64,000 nt of DNA, taken from Streptomyces sp. NBC_00568. GTDB taxonomy: Bacteria; Actinomycetota; Actinomycetes; Streptomycetales; Streptomycetaceae. The position numbers and the translations under genes are program-made. The notes below the pieces were generated by a model. It had not been told where the DNA came from. It saw only the letters and a program-made list of their open reading frames with translations, and did no database searches. Positions 18,722 through 27,120 of this stretch are shown piece after piece (the first letter of the stretch is position 1; every line of letters starts with the position of its first letter). The stretch covers positions 2,480,001-2,544,000 of the forward strand of contig NZ_JAPENW010000001.1 of assembly GCF_026341855.1 (NCBI RefSeq), in the 5' to 3' direction.

Positions 18722-20014
18722 ATGGCCCCCAGACGAATCGCCGTACTCGCCGACTCCGACACCCGCTGGAAGTGGGGCGCTTCCGTCGCACGCCGGATCG
18801 CTCCCGAGCACGCCCTCGACGCGGTCTTCCTGCGCACCCGGGCCACCCCGACGGAACGCCAGCTGGCGGAGATCGGGATCGTGCCGGACACCCGGCGCGA
18901 GGTCACGGCTGCCGAACTGGTCGACGACGAGGAGTTCGCCGCGGCCGACGTGATCGTCCTGGCCACCGCGGGCGGTACGACGCTCGCGCTCACCCACAGC
19001 CTGGGGATCGCGTGGGAGGGACGGGACCGGAGGCCGGTCACCGTCACCGGATACGTCGGGGTCGTGTACGAGAAGATGGTCGACGGCCTGATGACCCGGG
19101 CCGGCACCGATGTCGTGCTCGCCAACAGCGCGTACGACGCGGAGCGTTTCCGTTCCGCGTTCGCGAGTGTCGGCGTCGATCCGGACTCGGTGGTGGAGTG
19201 CGCGCTCCCCTTCCTGGACGGGGAACCGTACGTCCCGTCCACGGACCGGCCGTTCACGCTCACCTTCGCCGTCCAGCCGTCGGTGCCCAAGGGCCGGGAA
19301 TCCCGGCTGAAGCTGCTGGAGCGGGCGGCGGCCCACGCGCGACGCCGCCCCGACCGGCTGGTGCTGATGAAACTGCGCAGCCTCCCGGGCGAACACACCA
19401 CGCACGTCGAGGCCGATCCCTACCAGGTGCTCATCGAGAGACTCACCGAGCCGGCCCCCGCCAACCTGCGGCTCGTCTACGGCAACATGGGCGAAGTCCT
19501 GGGCCGGACCGACCTGTTGGTGACGGTCAGCTCGACGGCCGCCCTGGAGTCGATGCACCGGAACATCCCGACAGCGATCCTCACCGACTTCGGGGTCCGC
19601 GAGGCCCACGGCAACCACTACTTCGTGCACTCCGGCTGCCTCGCGTCCTGGGACGACCTGGACGCGGGCGCGCTGCCCCGCGTCGACCCGGCCTGGGCGG
19701 CACGGCAGGGCATCGGCAAGACCGATCCGTACGGCGCCGCCCGCGCCCGCATCGCCGCGCTGGGCGCCGCGGGCCGGCTTCCCGCGCTGCGGCCGTACTA
19801 CTCGCCGCAGCGGGCGGGGGCGTACCTCGGCGGCATCCTGGAGCGCAACGGGCTCGACGAGAAGGGCAGGCCGCCGGCGCTCGTGCCGGGCGGGGGCGGC
19901 GCGGGCCCGCTGCGGGCGGTCGTCCGCCGGGCCGCGCGCAGCGGCGCCAAGTCCCTCTACCGCGTGGGCCGCGAGAGGGTCGCCCCGACGCTGAGGCGCT
20001 GGGGCCAGGCCTGA
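18722..20014 (+). CDS. DUF6716-like putative glycosyltransferase
   Basis: 430-aa protein resembling actinobacterial DUF6716 proteins, thought to be glycosyltransferase-like. ATG 18722 follows AGGAAGGG; the frame upstream to 17399 is open but belongs to the MaoC region. Visible features: a Rossmann-like start (RRIAVLADSDTRWKWG), AADVIVLATAGGTT, GYVGVVYEKMVDGLMTRAG, a central LVLMKLRSLPGEHTTH and a second Rossmann-like segment RTDLLVTVSSTAALESM followed by AILTDFGVREAHGNHYF, a layout reminiscent of GT-B enzymes and polysialyltransferase-like proteins. The C-terminus is basic (RAVVRRAARSGAKSLYR), possibly a peripheral membrane helix. Substrate unknown; a cell-surface glycopolymer role is plausible. 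Confidence 0.75.
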   Translation: MAPRRIAVLADSDTRWKWGASVARRIAPEHALDAVFLRTRATPTERQLAEIGIVPDTRREVTAAELVDDEEFAAADVIVLATAGGTTLALTHSLGIAWEGRDRRPVTVTGYVGVVYEKMVDGLMTRAGTDVVLANSAYDAERFRSAFASVGVDPDSVVECALPFLDGEPYVPSTDRPFTLTFAVQPSVPKGRESRLKLLERAAAHARRRPDRLVLMKLRSLPGEHTTHVEADPYQVLIERLTEPAPANLRLVYGNMGEVLGRTDLLVTVSSTAALESMHRNIPTAILTDFGVREAHGNHYFVHSGCLASWDDLDAGALPRVDPAWAARQGIGKTDPYGAARARIAALGAAGRLPALRPYYSPQRAGAYLGGILERNGLDEKGRPPALVPGGGGAGPLRAVVRRAARSGAKSLYRVGRERVAPTLRRWGQA

Positions 20015-20053
20015 CCGGCGCCCGGCGCGGACCGGAGGCCGCCCGGCCGGGGG

Positions 20054-20737
20054 TCAGACCTCCGCGGCGGGCTGGGGCGGGATCTCCGGGACGCCCGTGG
20101 CCGGCGGGGACCACGGCCGTCCCTGCATCAGCGTGCCGAGTCCCGCCCAGGCGAAGTTCATCAGGGTGGCGGCGGCCTGCCGGGCCGAGACGCCCGGGGT
20201 GGTGTTGGCCCACGCGGCGAGGGACTCGGCCGCGCCGACCAGTGCCTCCGCGAGCCCGGCGACCTCCCGCGCGGGCAGCGACGGATCGCGGTGCGCCTCA
20301 CGCGCGGCGACGACGATCAACTGCGTGACGAACTGGACCAGTTCCTCGCGCATCGCGAAGACCTCGGCCGCGAAGGGCTCCCCGTGCGTGCGGGCCTGCA
20401 GATGCAGGACGGCCCAGCCGTCCGGGTTCTCGGCGGTGTGGGTGAAGAACGCCCGCAGCCCTTCCCAGAGTTGCCGGTCGGCGGGAATTCCGTGCCGGAC
20501 ACCGGCACGGACGGCGGCGGTGAGCGCCTTGGCCTCACGCCGGATGCACGCGGTGAACAGGTCTTCCTTCGAGTTCAGGTAGAGATACACCAACGGCTTG
20601 GACACGCCCGCCAGTTCGGCGATCTCGTCCATCGACGCGGCCCGGTACCCACGCTGTCCGAAGGTCCGTACGGCCGCGTCCAGCATCTGCTGTTCGCGTA
20701 CCGCGCGCGGCATCCGCTTGTTCTTCACAGCACCCAT
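20054..20737 (-). CDS. TetR-family transcriptional regulator
   Basis: 227-aa repressor-type protein. The N-terminal helix-turn-helix is clear: REQQMLDAAVRTFGQRGYRA, then MDEIAELAGVSKPLVYLYLNSKEDLF (residues 14-62). The remaining all-helical part is the ligand-binding and dimer domain. The start at 20737 matches the short basic lead-in (KNKRMPRAV) usual for the family. It is transcribed away from its neighbour and ends 40 bp from the convergent DUF6716-like gene. It is the closest TetR gene to the palindromes at 17420-17600 and might control the acyl-CoA ligase and MaoC genes; no such palindrome occurs just upstream of its own start. Confidence 0.93.
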   Translation of the reverse strand: MGAVKNKRMPRAVREQQMLDAAVRTFGQRGYRAASMDEIAELAGVSKPLVYLYLNSKEDLFTACIRREAKALTAAVRAGVRHGIPADRQLWEGLRAFFTHTAENPDGWAVLHLQARTHGEPFAAEVFAMREELVQFVTQLIVVAAREAHRDPSLPAREVAGLAEALVGAAESLAAWANTTPGVSARQAAATLMNFAWAGLGTLMQGRPWSPPATGVPEIPPQPAAEV

Positions 20738-20817
20738 GCGGGCAAGCCTACGATCGGCCGGCGCCGGGCCGGACGCACCGGAGCTTCAGGAGGCCCGGCT
20801 CCGGGGGTGCGGGAGCG

Positions 20818-21123
20818 TCAGGAGGCCTGGGTCCGGGTGCCGTGGGAGGCCTCGTCGACGGCGGCGTCCTCCTGGTTGCGGTTGCGCTCCAGGTTGGCCT
20901 TGGCGCGGTCCACGCGGGCGACGACCTGGGCCGAGGCGCGGTCGCGCTCCCCTCGCAGGACGACGAAGCTGATCGGCGCGGAGATCACCAAGGACAGCAG
21001 GACGACCCACATGTAGTTGGAGTCGCCCAGGCCGCGCGGGGCGATGCCCGAGTAGACGAGGCCCCAGACGACCACGAGGCAGCCTACGAAGATCCCGAGG
21101 CGCATCAGTGTGTAGCGGAGCAT
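20818..21123 (-). CDS. DUF4229 membrane protein
   Basis: 101-aa small membrane protein of the DUF4229 family, function unknown. ATG 21123 gives the family N-terminus MLRYTLMRLGIFVGCLVVVW. The open frame to 21156 would need a TTG start and does not look native. Two membrane helices (residues 8-27 and 38-58, MWVVLLSLVISAPISFVVL) are followed by a charged cytoplasmic tail (ERDRASAQVVARVDRAKANLERNRNQ) of helical character. It lies between the TetR gene and the menaquinone-linked GNAT gene. No regulation or partner is evident. Confidence 0.88.
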   Translation of the reverse strand: MLRYTLMRLGIFVGCLVVVWGLVYSGIAPRGLGDSNYMWVVLLSLVISAPISFVVLRGERDRASAQVVARVDRAKANLERNRNQEDAAVDEASHGTRTQAS

Positions 21124-21159
21124 CTCAATCCACTCTTCCGTTCCGAACGTTCCCAAAGG

Positions 21160-21188
21160 GGTCCCGTCCAGTGAAGCACGACGGGACC
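21160..21188 (-). terminator. Hairpin between the GNAT and DUF4229 genes
   Basis: Perfect 9-bp stem: GGTCCCGTC (21160-21168) with GACGGGACC (21180-21188), 11-nt loop. It lies 20 bp past the stop of the leftward GNAT gene and upstream of the DUF4229 start, so it probably ends the mqnE-GNAT transcript. Confidence 0.7.
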
Positions 21189-21207
21189 GCGATCTTGCAG
21201 GGGGTCC

Positions 21208-21741
21208 TCAGTCGCGGAGTGCGAGGGACAGCAGCATGGTGATGTCGTCCCGCTCGTCGCCGGGCGCGACGCGGATCGCGCCGGGCACCCGCCCGACCTC
21301 CTTGTAGCCGCAGGAGGCGTAGAAGCGCTCCAGCCCCTCCCCGCCCCGGCAGGTCAGCCGGATCGCCTCGACGCCGTCGAGGCGGCCCGCGGCCTCCTCG
21401 GCCGCGGCGAGCAGGTCCCGGCCGTACCCCTTGCCCTGATGCCGGGGGTGCACCATCACGGTGTACAGCCAGACCCAGTGCTTCATCAGCCGGTGGGTGT
21501 TGTGGGTGAGGAAGGCGGTCGAGGCGACGCCGCCCTCCTCGTCCCGCCCGACCAGGAGCCGGGTGCGGCCCTCCGCCATGGCGACGAAGTGCTTCACGAG
21601 TTCGGGGCGTACGTCGCCGGCGGTCACCGGCGGCACGAAGCCGACGGAGCCGCCCGCGTTCGAGACGTCCGCCCAGAGGGCGACCACCCCGTCCCGCAGG
21701 GCAGGGGTGACCGCCGGGTCCAGTTCGAAGACCAGCCCCAC
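21208..21741 (-). CDS. GNAT-family N-acetyltransferase
   Basis: 177-aa acetyltransferase. The acetyl-CoA-binding motif A is clear (VMVHPRHQGKGYGRDLLAAA, near residue 100), and the later LTCRGGEGLERFYASCGYKEVG is the usual motif B tail. The acceptor is not predictable. GTG 21741 follows the mqnE stop at 21743 by a single base, so translation is coupled to mqnE, and a shared transcript is nearly certain. A role linked to menaquinone synthesis is not known for this family; cotranscription may reflect simple operon packing. Confidence 0.9.
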   Translation of the reverse strand: MGLVFELDPAVTPALRDGVVALWADVSNAGGSVGFVPPVTAGDVRPELVKHFVAMAEGRTRLLVGRDEEGGVASTAFLTHNTHRLMKHWVWLYTVMVHPRHQGKGYGRDLLAAAEEAAGRLDGVEAIRLTCRGGEGLERFYASCGYKEVGRVPGAIRVAPGDERDDITMLLSLALRD

Positions 21742-21742
21742 G

Positions 21743-22906
21743 TCAGACCCGCATGGGCTGCGGCGACTCGCGGCGCGCCGGGTCCGGTCCGTCGTACTCG
21801 CGGATGATCTCGTACCGCGTGTTGCGCTCGACGGGGCGGAAACCGGCGTCGCGGATCAGGTCGAGGAGGTCCTCGCGGGTCAGCTTGTTCGGGGTGCCGT
21901 AGTTGTCGGCGTCGTGCGTGATCTTGTACTCGACGACCGAGCCGTCCATGTCGTCGGCGCCGTGCTGGAGCGCGAGCTGCGCGGTCTGGACGCCGTGCAT
22001 GACCCAGAAGACCTTGACGTGCGGGACGTTGTCGAAGAGCAGCCGGGAGACCGCGAAGGTCTTCAGGGCCTCGGCGCCGGTCGCCATCTGGGTGCGCGCC
22101 TGGAGGCGGTTCCTGACCTTGCCGTCCTGCATGTCCACGAAGTCGTGCTGGTAGCGCAGCGGGATGAAGACCTGGAAGCCGCCGGTCTCGTCCTGGAGTT
22201 CACGCAGCCGCAGCACGTGGTCCACGCGGTGGCGGGGCTCCTCGATGTGCCCGTACAGCATCGTGCACGGGGTCTTGAGACCCTTCTCGTGCGCGAGCCG
22301 GTGGATGCGCGACCAGTCCTCCCAGTGGGTGCGGTGGTCGACGATGTGCTGGCGGACCTCCCAGTCGAAGATCTCCGCGCCGCCGCCGGTCAGCGACTCC
22401 AGACCGGCCTCGATCAGCTCGTCGAGGATCTCCGAGGCCGACAGACCCGAGATGGTCTCGAAGTGATGGATCTCGGTGGCCGTGAACGCCTTCAGCGAGA
22501 CGTCCGGGAGCGCCTTCTTCAGCTCGCTGAGCGAGCGCGGGTAGTAGCGCCACGGCAGGTTCGGGTGCAGGCCGTTGACGATGTGCAGCTCGGTGAGGTT
22601 CTCGCCCTCCATCGACTTGGCGAGACGGACGGCCTCCTCGATGCGCATCGTGTACGCGTCCTTCTCGCCCGGCTTGCGCTGGAACGAGCAGTACGCGCAG
22701 GACGCGGTGCACACGTTCGTCATGTTGAGGTGACGGTTGACGTTGAAGTGGACGACGTCGCCGTTCTTCCTCGTGCGCACCTCGTGCGCGAGCCCGCCGA
22801 GCCAGGCCAGGTCGTCCGACTCGTACAGCGCGATGCCGTCCTCGCGGGTGAGCCGCTCACCGGCCCGGACCTTGTCCTCCAGCTCGCGCTTGAGCCCGAC
22901 ATCCAT
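21743..22906 (-). CDS. mqnE: Aminofutalosine synthase MqnE (radical SAM)
   Basis: 387-aa radical S-adenosylmethionine enzyme that joins 3-[(1-carboxyvinyl)oxy]benzoate (MqnA product) to the adenosyl group of SAM to give aminofutalosine. ATG 22906 is preceded by GGGAGAGG; the open frame to 23029 is not coding. The [4Fe-4S] motif C66-x3-C70-x2-C73 is present in NVCTASCAYCSF, along with ELHIVNGLHPNLPW and TGGGAEIF typical of MqnE/MqnC. Length and the family-specific GLKRELEDKVRAGERLT N-terminus fit MqnE rather than MqnC. It stands downstream of a Lrp/AsnC gene and directly upstream of the coupled GNAT gene. Confidence 0.95.
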   Translation of the reverse strand: MDVGLKRELEDKVRAGERLTREDGIALYESDDLAWLGGLAHEVRTRKNGDVVHFNVNRHLNMTNVCTASCAYCSFQRKPGEKDAYTMRIEEAVRLAKSMEGENLTELHIVNGLHPNLPWRYYPRSLSELKKALPDVSLKAFTATEIHHFETISGLSASEILDELIEAGLESLTGGGAEIFDWEVRQHIVDHRTHWEDWSRIHRLAHEKGLKTPCTMLYGHIEEPRHRVDHVLRLRELQDETGGFQVFIPLRYQHDFVDMQDGKVRNRLQARTQMATGAEALKTFAVSRLLFDNVPHVKVFWVMHGVQTAQLALQHGADDMDGSVVEYKITHDADNYGTPNKLTREDLLDLIRDAGFRPVERNTRYEIIREYDGPDPARRESPQPMRV

Positions 22907-22989
22907 GCGTTTACCTCTCCCTGTGACGAACCCTGCCAACCGTACTCCCCCGCCTTTCGGCGGTCGGGGCCCCACCAGGGGCTTCGCGC

Positions 22990-23445
22990 CTACTCCTCCT
23001 CGGGCAGCTCTCCGACCCGGTTCTCCCACTTCGTGGAGAGCACGATCGTCGTACGGGTACGGGAGACACCCTTGGTGCCCGACAGGCGCCGGATGGTCTT
23101 CTCCAGACCGTCGACGTCGCTCGACCGCACCTTGAGCATGAACGAGTCGTCGCCCGCGATGAACCAGCAGTCCTCGATCTCGCTGAGGTCGCGCAGACGC
23201 CGGGCCACGTCCTCGTGGTCGGCGGCGTCGGAGAGCGAGATGCCGATCAGGGCGGTGACGCCGAGGCCGAGCGAGGCCGAGTCGACCGTCGCGCGGTATC
23301 CGGTGATGACACCGGCCGCCTCCAGCCGGTTGATGCGGTCGGTGACACTGGGTCCCGACAGACCGACGAGGCGCCCCAGCTCCGCGTAGGAGGCCCGGCC
23401 GTTCTCCCTCAGGGCCTGGATGAGCTGCCTGTCCACCGCGTCCAT
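22990..23445 (-). CDS. Lrp/AsnC-family transcriptional regulator
   Basis: 151-aa regulator with an N-terminal winged helix (DAVDRQLIQALRENGRASYAELGRLVGLS) and a C-terminal RAM/ligand domain (residues 62-145). ATG 23445 is chosen because GGAAGG lies about 10 bp upstream, inside the few codons that an upstream GTG (23463) would add. It lies between the mqnM-type gene and mqnE and reads in the same direction as both, so it could control the menaquinone cluster or respond to amino acid supply. The 115-bp gap upstream holds a purine-rich series of GAGGTC/TCTGAGA-like repeats. Confidence 0.92.
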   Translation of the reverse strand: MDAVDRQLIQALRENGRASYAELGRLVGLSGPSVTDRINRLEAAGVITGYRATVDSASLGLGVTALIGISLSDAADHEDVARRLRDLSEIEDCWFIAGDDSFMLKVRSSDVDGLEKTIRRLSGTKGVSRTRTTIVLSTKWENRVGELPEEE

Positions 23446-23560
23446 GCGATCGAAGCCTTCCACTGAAAAGGTCTTGAGAGGTCTGAGAAGTCTGAGAGAT
23501 GTCGAGAGGTCCGAAGAGGTCCTGAACTGCTGATGGTGCCCGGCGCCCCGGGCGCGTCCC

Positions 23561-24250
23561 TCAGGTGGTGTCGCCCCGGGAACCGCCCCCGAGTTCGCCC
23601 TTCCACCGGCGGTACAGCGCGTGTTCGACGCCCGCCGCGTCGAGGACCCGCCCGGCGACGAAGTCCACCAGGTCCTGGATGTGCGTGGCGCCCGCGTAGA
23701 ACGCCGGCGAGGCGGGCAGGACGATCGCGCCCGCGTCGTCCAGGGAGACCAGGTGACGCAGCGTCTGCCCGTTCAGCGGGGTCTCCCGCACGGCGACGAC
23801 CAGCTTGCGCCCCTCCTTGAGCGTGACGCTCGCGGCCCGCTGCAGCAGGTCCTTGGAGAGGCCGAGGGCGACTCCGGCCACACAGGCGGTGGACGCGGGC
23901 ACGATGAGCATCCCCTTGGCCGGGTACGAGCCCGACGAGGGCCCCGCCGCCAGGTCGCCCGCGCTCCAGTGCCGTACGCCGTCGAGATGCTCCTCGAAGG
24001 CGTCGAAGGTGCCGGGCTTGCCGTCGGCGCCGCGCGCCAGCCACTCGCGCAGGTCGTCCCGCCAGTGGGCGTCGCGGAACGGGAGGCCGGTCTCGTCGAG
24101 CAGCGTGAGCCGCGAGGCCCTGCTGACGACCAGGTCGACGCTCTCCCCCGCTTCCAGCAGCGAACGCAGCACCGCGGCCGCATACGGCGTACCGGACGCG
24201 CCGGACACCCCCACGATCCAAGGCCGGCGCTGCGTCTGTCCTGGCTTCAT
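23561..24250 (-). CDS. mqnM: UbiX-like flavin prenyltransferase (MqnM)
   Basis: 229-aa enzyme that attaches a dimethylallyl group to FMN to make the prenyl-FMN cofactor needed by UbiD-type decarboxylases. The flavodoxin-like Rossmann start is intact (IVGVSGASGTPYAAAVLRSLL), and MLIVPASTACVAGVALGLSKDLLQRAA and ETPLNGQTLRHL are typical UbiX segments. An insertion of about 30 residues after residue 55 is seen in actinobacterial members. It sits 31 bp after the UbiA-like gene in an operon with the UbiD-like gene, the established Streptomyces late menaquinone trio (MqnM, MqnP, MqnL). Confidence 0.93.
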   Translation of the reverse strand: MKPGQTQRRPWIVGVSGASGTPYAAAVLRSLLEAGESVDLVVSRASRLTLLDETGLPFRDAHWRDDLREWLARGADGKPGTFDAFEEHLDGVRHWSAGDLAAGPSSGSYPAKGMLIVPASTACVAGVALGLSKDLLQRAASVTLKEGRKLVVAVRETPLNGQTLRHLVSLDDAGAIVLPASPAFYAGATHIQDLVDFVAGRVLDAAGVEHALYRRWKGELGGGSRGDTT

Positions 24251-24281
24251 GATGTCGAGCCTATCCGGCCACCGCCCGGAT

Positions 24282-25184
24282 TCAGACCGTGAGCCCGCGC
24301 ACCAGAAGATCGAGCAGGGCGCAGACGAACAGAGCGATGCCGATGAAGCCGTTGACTTGGAAGAACGCCCTGTTCAGACGGGTGAGGTCGTGCGGCTTCA
24401 CGATGGAGTGCTCGTAGAGGAAGGCTCCCGCGACGATCACCAGGCCGAGCCAGAAGAAGGCACCCGCGCCGGTGGCCGCCCCGTACCAGACGAAGAGCGC
24501 CGTCGTCACCGCGTGGCAGGCCCGCGCGCCCCGGACCGCGGCCGGGATGCCGAAGCGCGCCGGGACCGACATCACGCCGATCTCGCGGTCGGTCTCGACG
24601 TCCTGGCAGGCGTAGATCAGGTCGAAGCCGCCGATCCACACGCCGACCGCGAGACCGAGGACGACGGCGTCCCAGGACCAGGTGCCGGTGACGGCGATCC
24701 AGGCGCCGATCGGGCCCATCGCCTGGGCGAGCCCCAGGATGGCCTGCGGGAAGTTCGTGAACCGCTTGCCGTACGGGTAGACGACCATCGGGATGACCGC
24801 GATGGGCGCCAGCGCCAGGCACAGCGGGTTCAGCAGCGCCGCCGCGGCGAGGAAGACCACCAGGGCGACCAGCGCGCCCGTCCAGGCGTGCTTCACGCTC
24901 ATCGCGCCGGTGACCAGTTCACGATGGGCCGTACGGGGGTTGCGGGCGTCGATCTCGCGGTCGATGATCCGGTTCGCCGCCATGGCGAAGGTGCGCAGGC
25001 CCACCATCGCGACGGTGACGAGGAGCAGCTTTCCCCAGTGGATGTTCTTGTCCCACGCGAACATCGCGGTCAGCGCCGCGATGTACGCGAAGGGGAGCGC
25101 GAACACCGAGTGCTCGATCATGACGAGGCGCAGGAACGCCTTGGTGCGGCCCGGCTGCGGAAGCGCCGCGGAAGCTGAACTCAC
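24282..25184 (-). CDS. mqnP: UbiA-family prenyltransferase MqnP
   Basis: 300-aa integral-membrane prenyltransferase that adds the polyprenyl chain to 1,4-dihydroxy-6-naphthoate in the futalosine pathway. GTG 25184 overlaps the stop of the UbiD-like gene (GTGA, 25181-25184); the longer open frame lies inside that gene. Both Mg/diphosphate motifs are present: N71-R-I-I-D75-R-E-I-D79 and D195-V-E-T-D199. About eight or nine membrane helices are evident. Neighbours MqnL and MqnM supply the decarboxylation step. Other UbiA roles (haem A farnesylation, chlorophyll) are excluded by the motifs and context. Confidence 0.94.
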   Translation of the reverse strand: MSSASAALPQPGRTKAFLRLVMIEHSVFALPFAYIAALTAMFAWDKNIHWGKLLLVTVAMVGLRTFAMAANRIIDREIDARNPRTAHRELVTGAMSVKHAWTGALVALVVFLAAAALLNPLCLALAPIAVIPMVVYPYGKRFTNFPQAILGLAQAMGPIGAWIAVTGTWSWDAVVLGLAVGVWIGGFDLIYACQDVETDREIGVMSVPARFGIPAAVRGARACHAVTTALFVWYGAATGAGAFFWLGLVIVAGAFLYEHSIVKPHDLTRLNRAFFQVNGFIGIALFVCALLDLLVRGLTV

Positions 25185-26632
25185 AGCCCGTACTCCTTCC
25201 AACGGCGGTCGACCTTCGCCGCCGTCTCCGGGTCGGACAGCACCATCTCGGGCCAGCCGCCGTCCCGGGTGTAGCCCTCCTCGGGCCACTTCTTCGTCGC
25301 GTCGATGCCCGCCTTGCCGCCCCAGAACTGCTGGTAGGAGGCGTGGTCGAGGTGGTCGACCGGGCCTTCGACGACGGTGAGGTCACGTCCGTAGTCCGTG
25401 TTGCCGAGCGCGCGCCAGGCGACCTCGTGCAGATCGTGGACGTCGCAGTCGGAGTCGACGACCACGATGAGCTTCGTCAGGGACATCATGTGGGCGCCCC
25501 AGATGGCGTGCATCACCTTCTGGGCGTGCTTGGGGTACTTCTTGTCGATCGCGACGATCGCGCAGTTGTGGAAACCGCCCGCCTCCGGCAGGTGGTAGTC
25601 CACGATGTCCGGCACGATGATCTTCAGCAGGGGCAGGAAGAACCGCTCCGTCGCCCGGCCCAGGGGCCCGTCCTCCGTGGGAGGCCGGCCCACCACGATG
25701 GACTGGAGCAGCGGCCGCTTCCGCATCGTCACGCAGTCGATGGTCAGCGCCGGGAACGGCTCCTGCGGGGTGTAGAACCCGGTGTGGTCGCCGAACGGCC
25801 CCTCGGGCAGCATCTCGCCCGGCTCCAGCCAGCCTTCGAGGACGACCTCGGCGTTCGCGGGCACCTGGAGCGGCACGGTCTTGCAGTCGACCATCTCGAT
25901 CCGCTTGCCCTGGAGGAACCCGGCGAAGAGGTACTCGTCGATGTCACCGGGCAGCGGGGCGGTGGAGGCGTACGTCACGGCGGGCGGACATCCGAAGGCG
26001 ATCGCCACCGGCAGCCGCTCTCCCCTGCGGGCCGCCACCTGGTAGTGGTTCCGGCTGTCCTTGTGGATCTGCCAGTGCATGCCGATGGTGCGCTTGTCGT
26101 GACGCTGGAGCCGGTAGAGGCCGAGATTGCGGATGCCGGACTCGGGGTCCTTGGTGTGGGTGAGCCCGAGATTGAAGAAGGAGCCGCCGTCATCGGGCCA
26201 GGTGAACAGGGCGGGCAGGGCGTCGAGGTCGACGTCGTCGCCGCGCAGCACCACCTCCTGCACCGGCGCGTCCTTGACCTTCTTCGGCGGTACGTGCGCC
26301 ATCGCGCCGAGCTTCCCGAAGGCCTCGCGCACGCCCACGAAGCCGTGCGGCAGCTCCGGCCGGAGCAGTCCGCCGATCTTCTCGGAGATCTCGGCGTACG
26401 ACTTCAGCCCGAGGGCCTTCAGCAGGCGCCGGTCGGTACCGAAGACGTTCATCGCGAGCGGCATCGCCGACCCGCGCACGTTCTCGAAGAGCAGCGCGGG
26501 CCCGCCCGCCTTCTGCACCCGGTCGACGATCTCCCCGACCTCCAGGTACGGATCCACCTCGGCCTTGATGCGCTTGAGGTCTCCCTCGCGCTCCAGCGCC
26601 CTCAGCAGGGAGCGAAGATCGTCGTAAGCCAT
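25181..26632 (-). CDS. mqnL: UbiD-like decarboxylase MqnL
   Basis: 483-aa prenyl-FMN-dependent decarboxylase of the menaquinone pathway, acting on the naphthoate intermediate. UbiD family segments: the N-terminal MAYDDLRSLLRALEREGDL, VALVFENV-like PALLFENVRGS, the catalytic-region GPFGDHTGFYTP, and ERFFLPLLKIIVPDIVDYHLP with the conserved acidic residues. Length fits the family. ATG 26632 is the start. It is the first gene of a leftward run with mqnP (GTGA overlap) and mqnM, and diverges from a small membrane-protein gene across 88 bp, which must hold both promoters; I do not see a clear -35/-10 pair. Confidence 0.94.
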   Translation of the reverse strand: MAYDDLRSLLRALEREGDLKRIKAEVDPYLEVGEIVDRVQKAGGPALLFENVRGSAMPLAMNVFGTDRRLLKALGLKSYAEISEKIGGLLRPELPHGFVGVREAFGKLGAMAHVPPKKVKDAPVQEVVLRGDDVDLDALPALFTWPDDGGSFFNLGLTHTKDPESGIRNLGLYRLQRHDKRTIGMHWQIHKDSRNHYQVAARRGERLPVAIAFGCPPAVTYASTAPLPGDIDEYLFAGFLQGKRIEMVDCKTVPLQVPANAEVVLEGWLEPGEMLPEGPFGDHTGFYTPQEPFPALTIDCVTMRKRPLLQSIVVGRPPTEDGPLGRATERFFLPLLKIIVPDIVDYHLPEAGGFHNCAIVAIDKKYPKHAQKVMHAIWGAHMMSLTKLIVVVDSDCDVHDLHEVAWRALGNTDYGRDLTVVEGPVDHLDHASYQQFWGGKAGIDATKKWPEEGYTRDGGWPEMVLSDPETAAKVDRRWKEYGL

Positions 26633-26720
26633 GTGTCCAAGTATCGGCCACCCGCTAACCTGTGCCCGTCACCGGGGCCCCGTGCCGCCCCGCCGTCGCT
26701 CACTGGGGGATCGTTCGGCC

Positions 26721-27119
26721 ATGCTCAGGTATCTGCCGTTCCTGCTGGTCCTGGCGCTGTGGATCTACGCCTTCATCGACTGCCTGAACACGCCGGAGGA
26801 AGAGGTCAGGGGCCTGCCCAAGGTGGTCTGGGTCATCATCATCCTGCTCTTCGGCGAGGTGCTGGTCGGTCCCGTCGCCTGGCTGGTCGCGGGCCGCAAC
26901 CGCCGGGGTCCGGCGGGCGGTGCCACCCCCTCCGAGTGGCACCGCAACCAGCGGACGGCGTTCGTCGCCCCGGACGACAACCCCGAGTTCCTCAACTCCC
27001 TCAAGGCCGAGAACGGCAAGGACGAGTCCCTCCTGAAGGACTGGGAGGCCGACCTGCGGCGCCGCGAGGAGGAACTGAAGCGGCGTGAGGAACAGAGCAG
27101 GTCCGACGAAGAGTCCTGA
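26721..27119 (+). CDS. PLD nuclease N-terminal-domain membrane protein
   Basis: 132-aa protein with the PLDc_N domain (two membrane helices, no catalytic phospholipase D motif). ATG 26721 gives MLRYLPFLLVLALWIYAFIDC, then the conserved LPKVVWVIIILLFGEVLVGPVAWLVAGR; codons upstream to 26631 lack coding character. A charged, possibly coiled-coil tail follows (LKDWEADLRRREEELKRREE). These short proteins resemble the membrane anchor of cardiolipin synthases but have no known function. The next gene (LysR-type) starts one base after the stop, so the two may be cotranscribed. Confidence 0.9.
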   Translation: MLRYLPFLLVLALWIYAFIDCLNTPEEEVRGLPKVVWVIIILLFGEVLVGPVAWLVAGRNRRGPAGGATPSEWHRNQRTAFVAPDDNPEFLNSLKAENGKDESLLKDWEADLRRREEELKRREEQSRSDEES

Positions 27120-27120
27120 C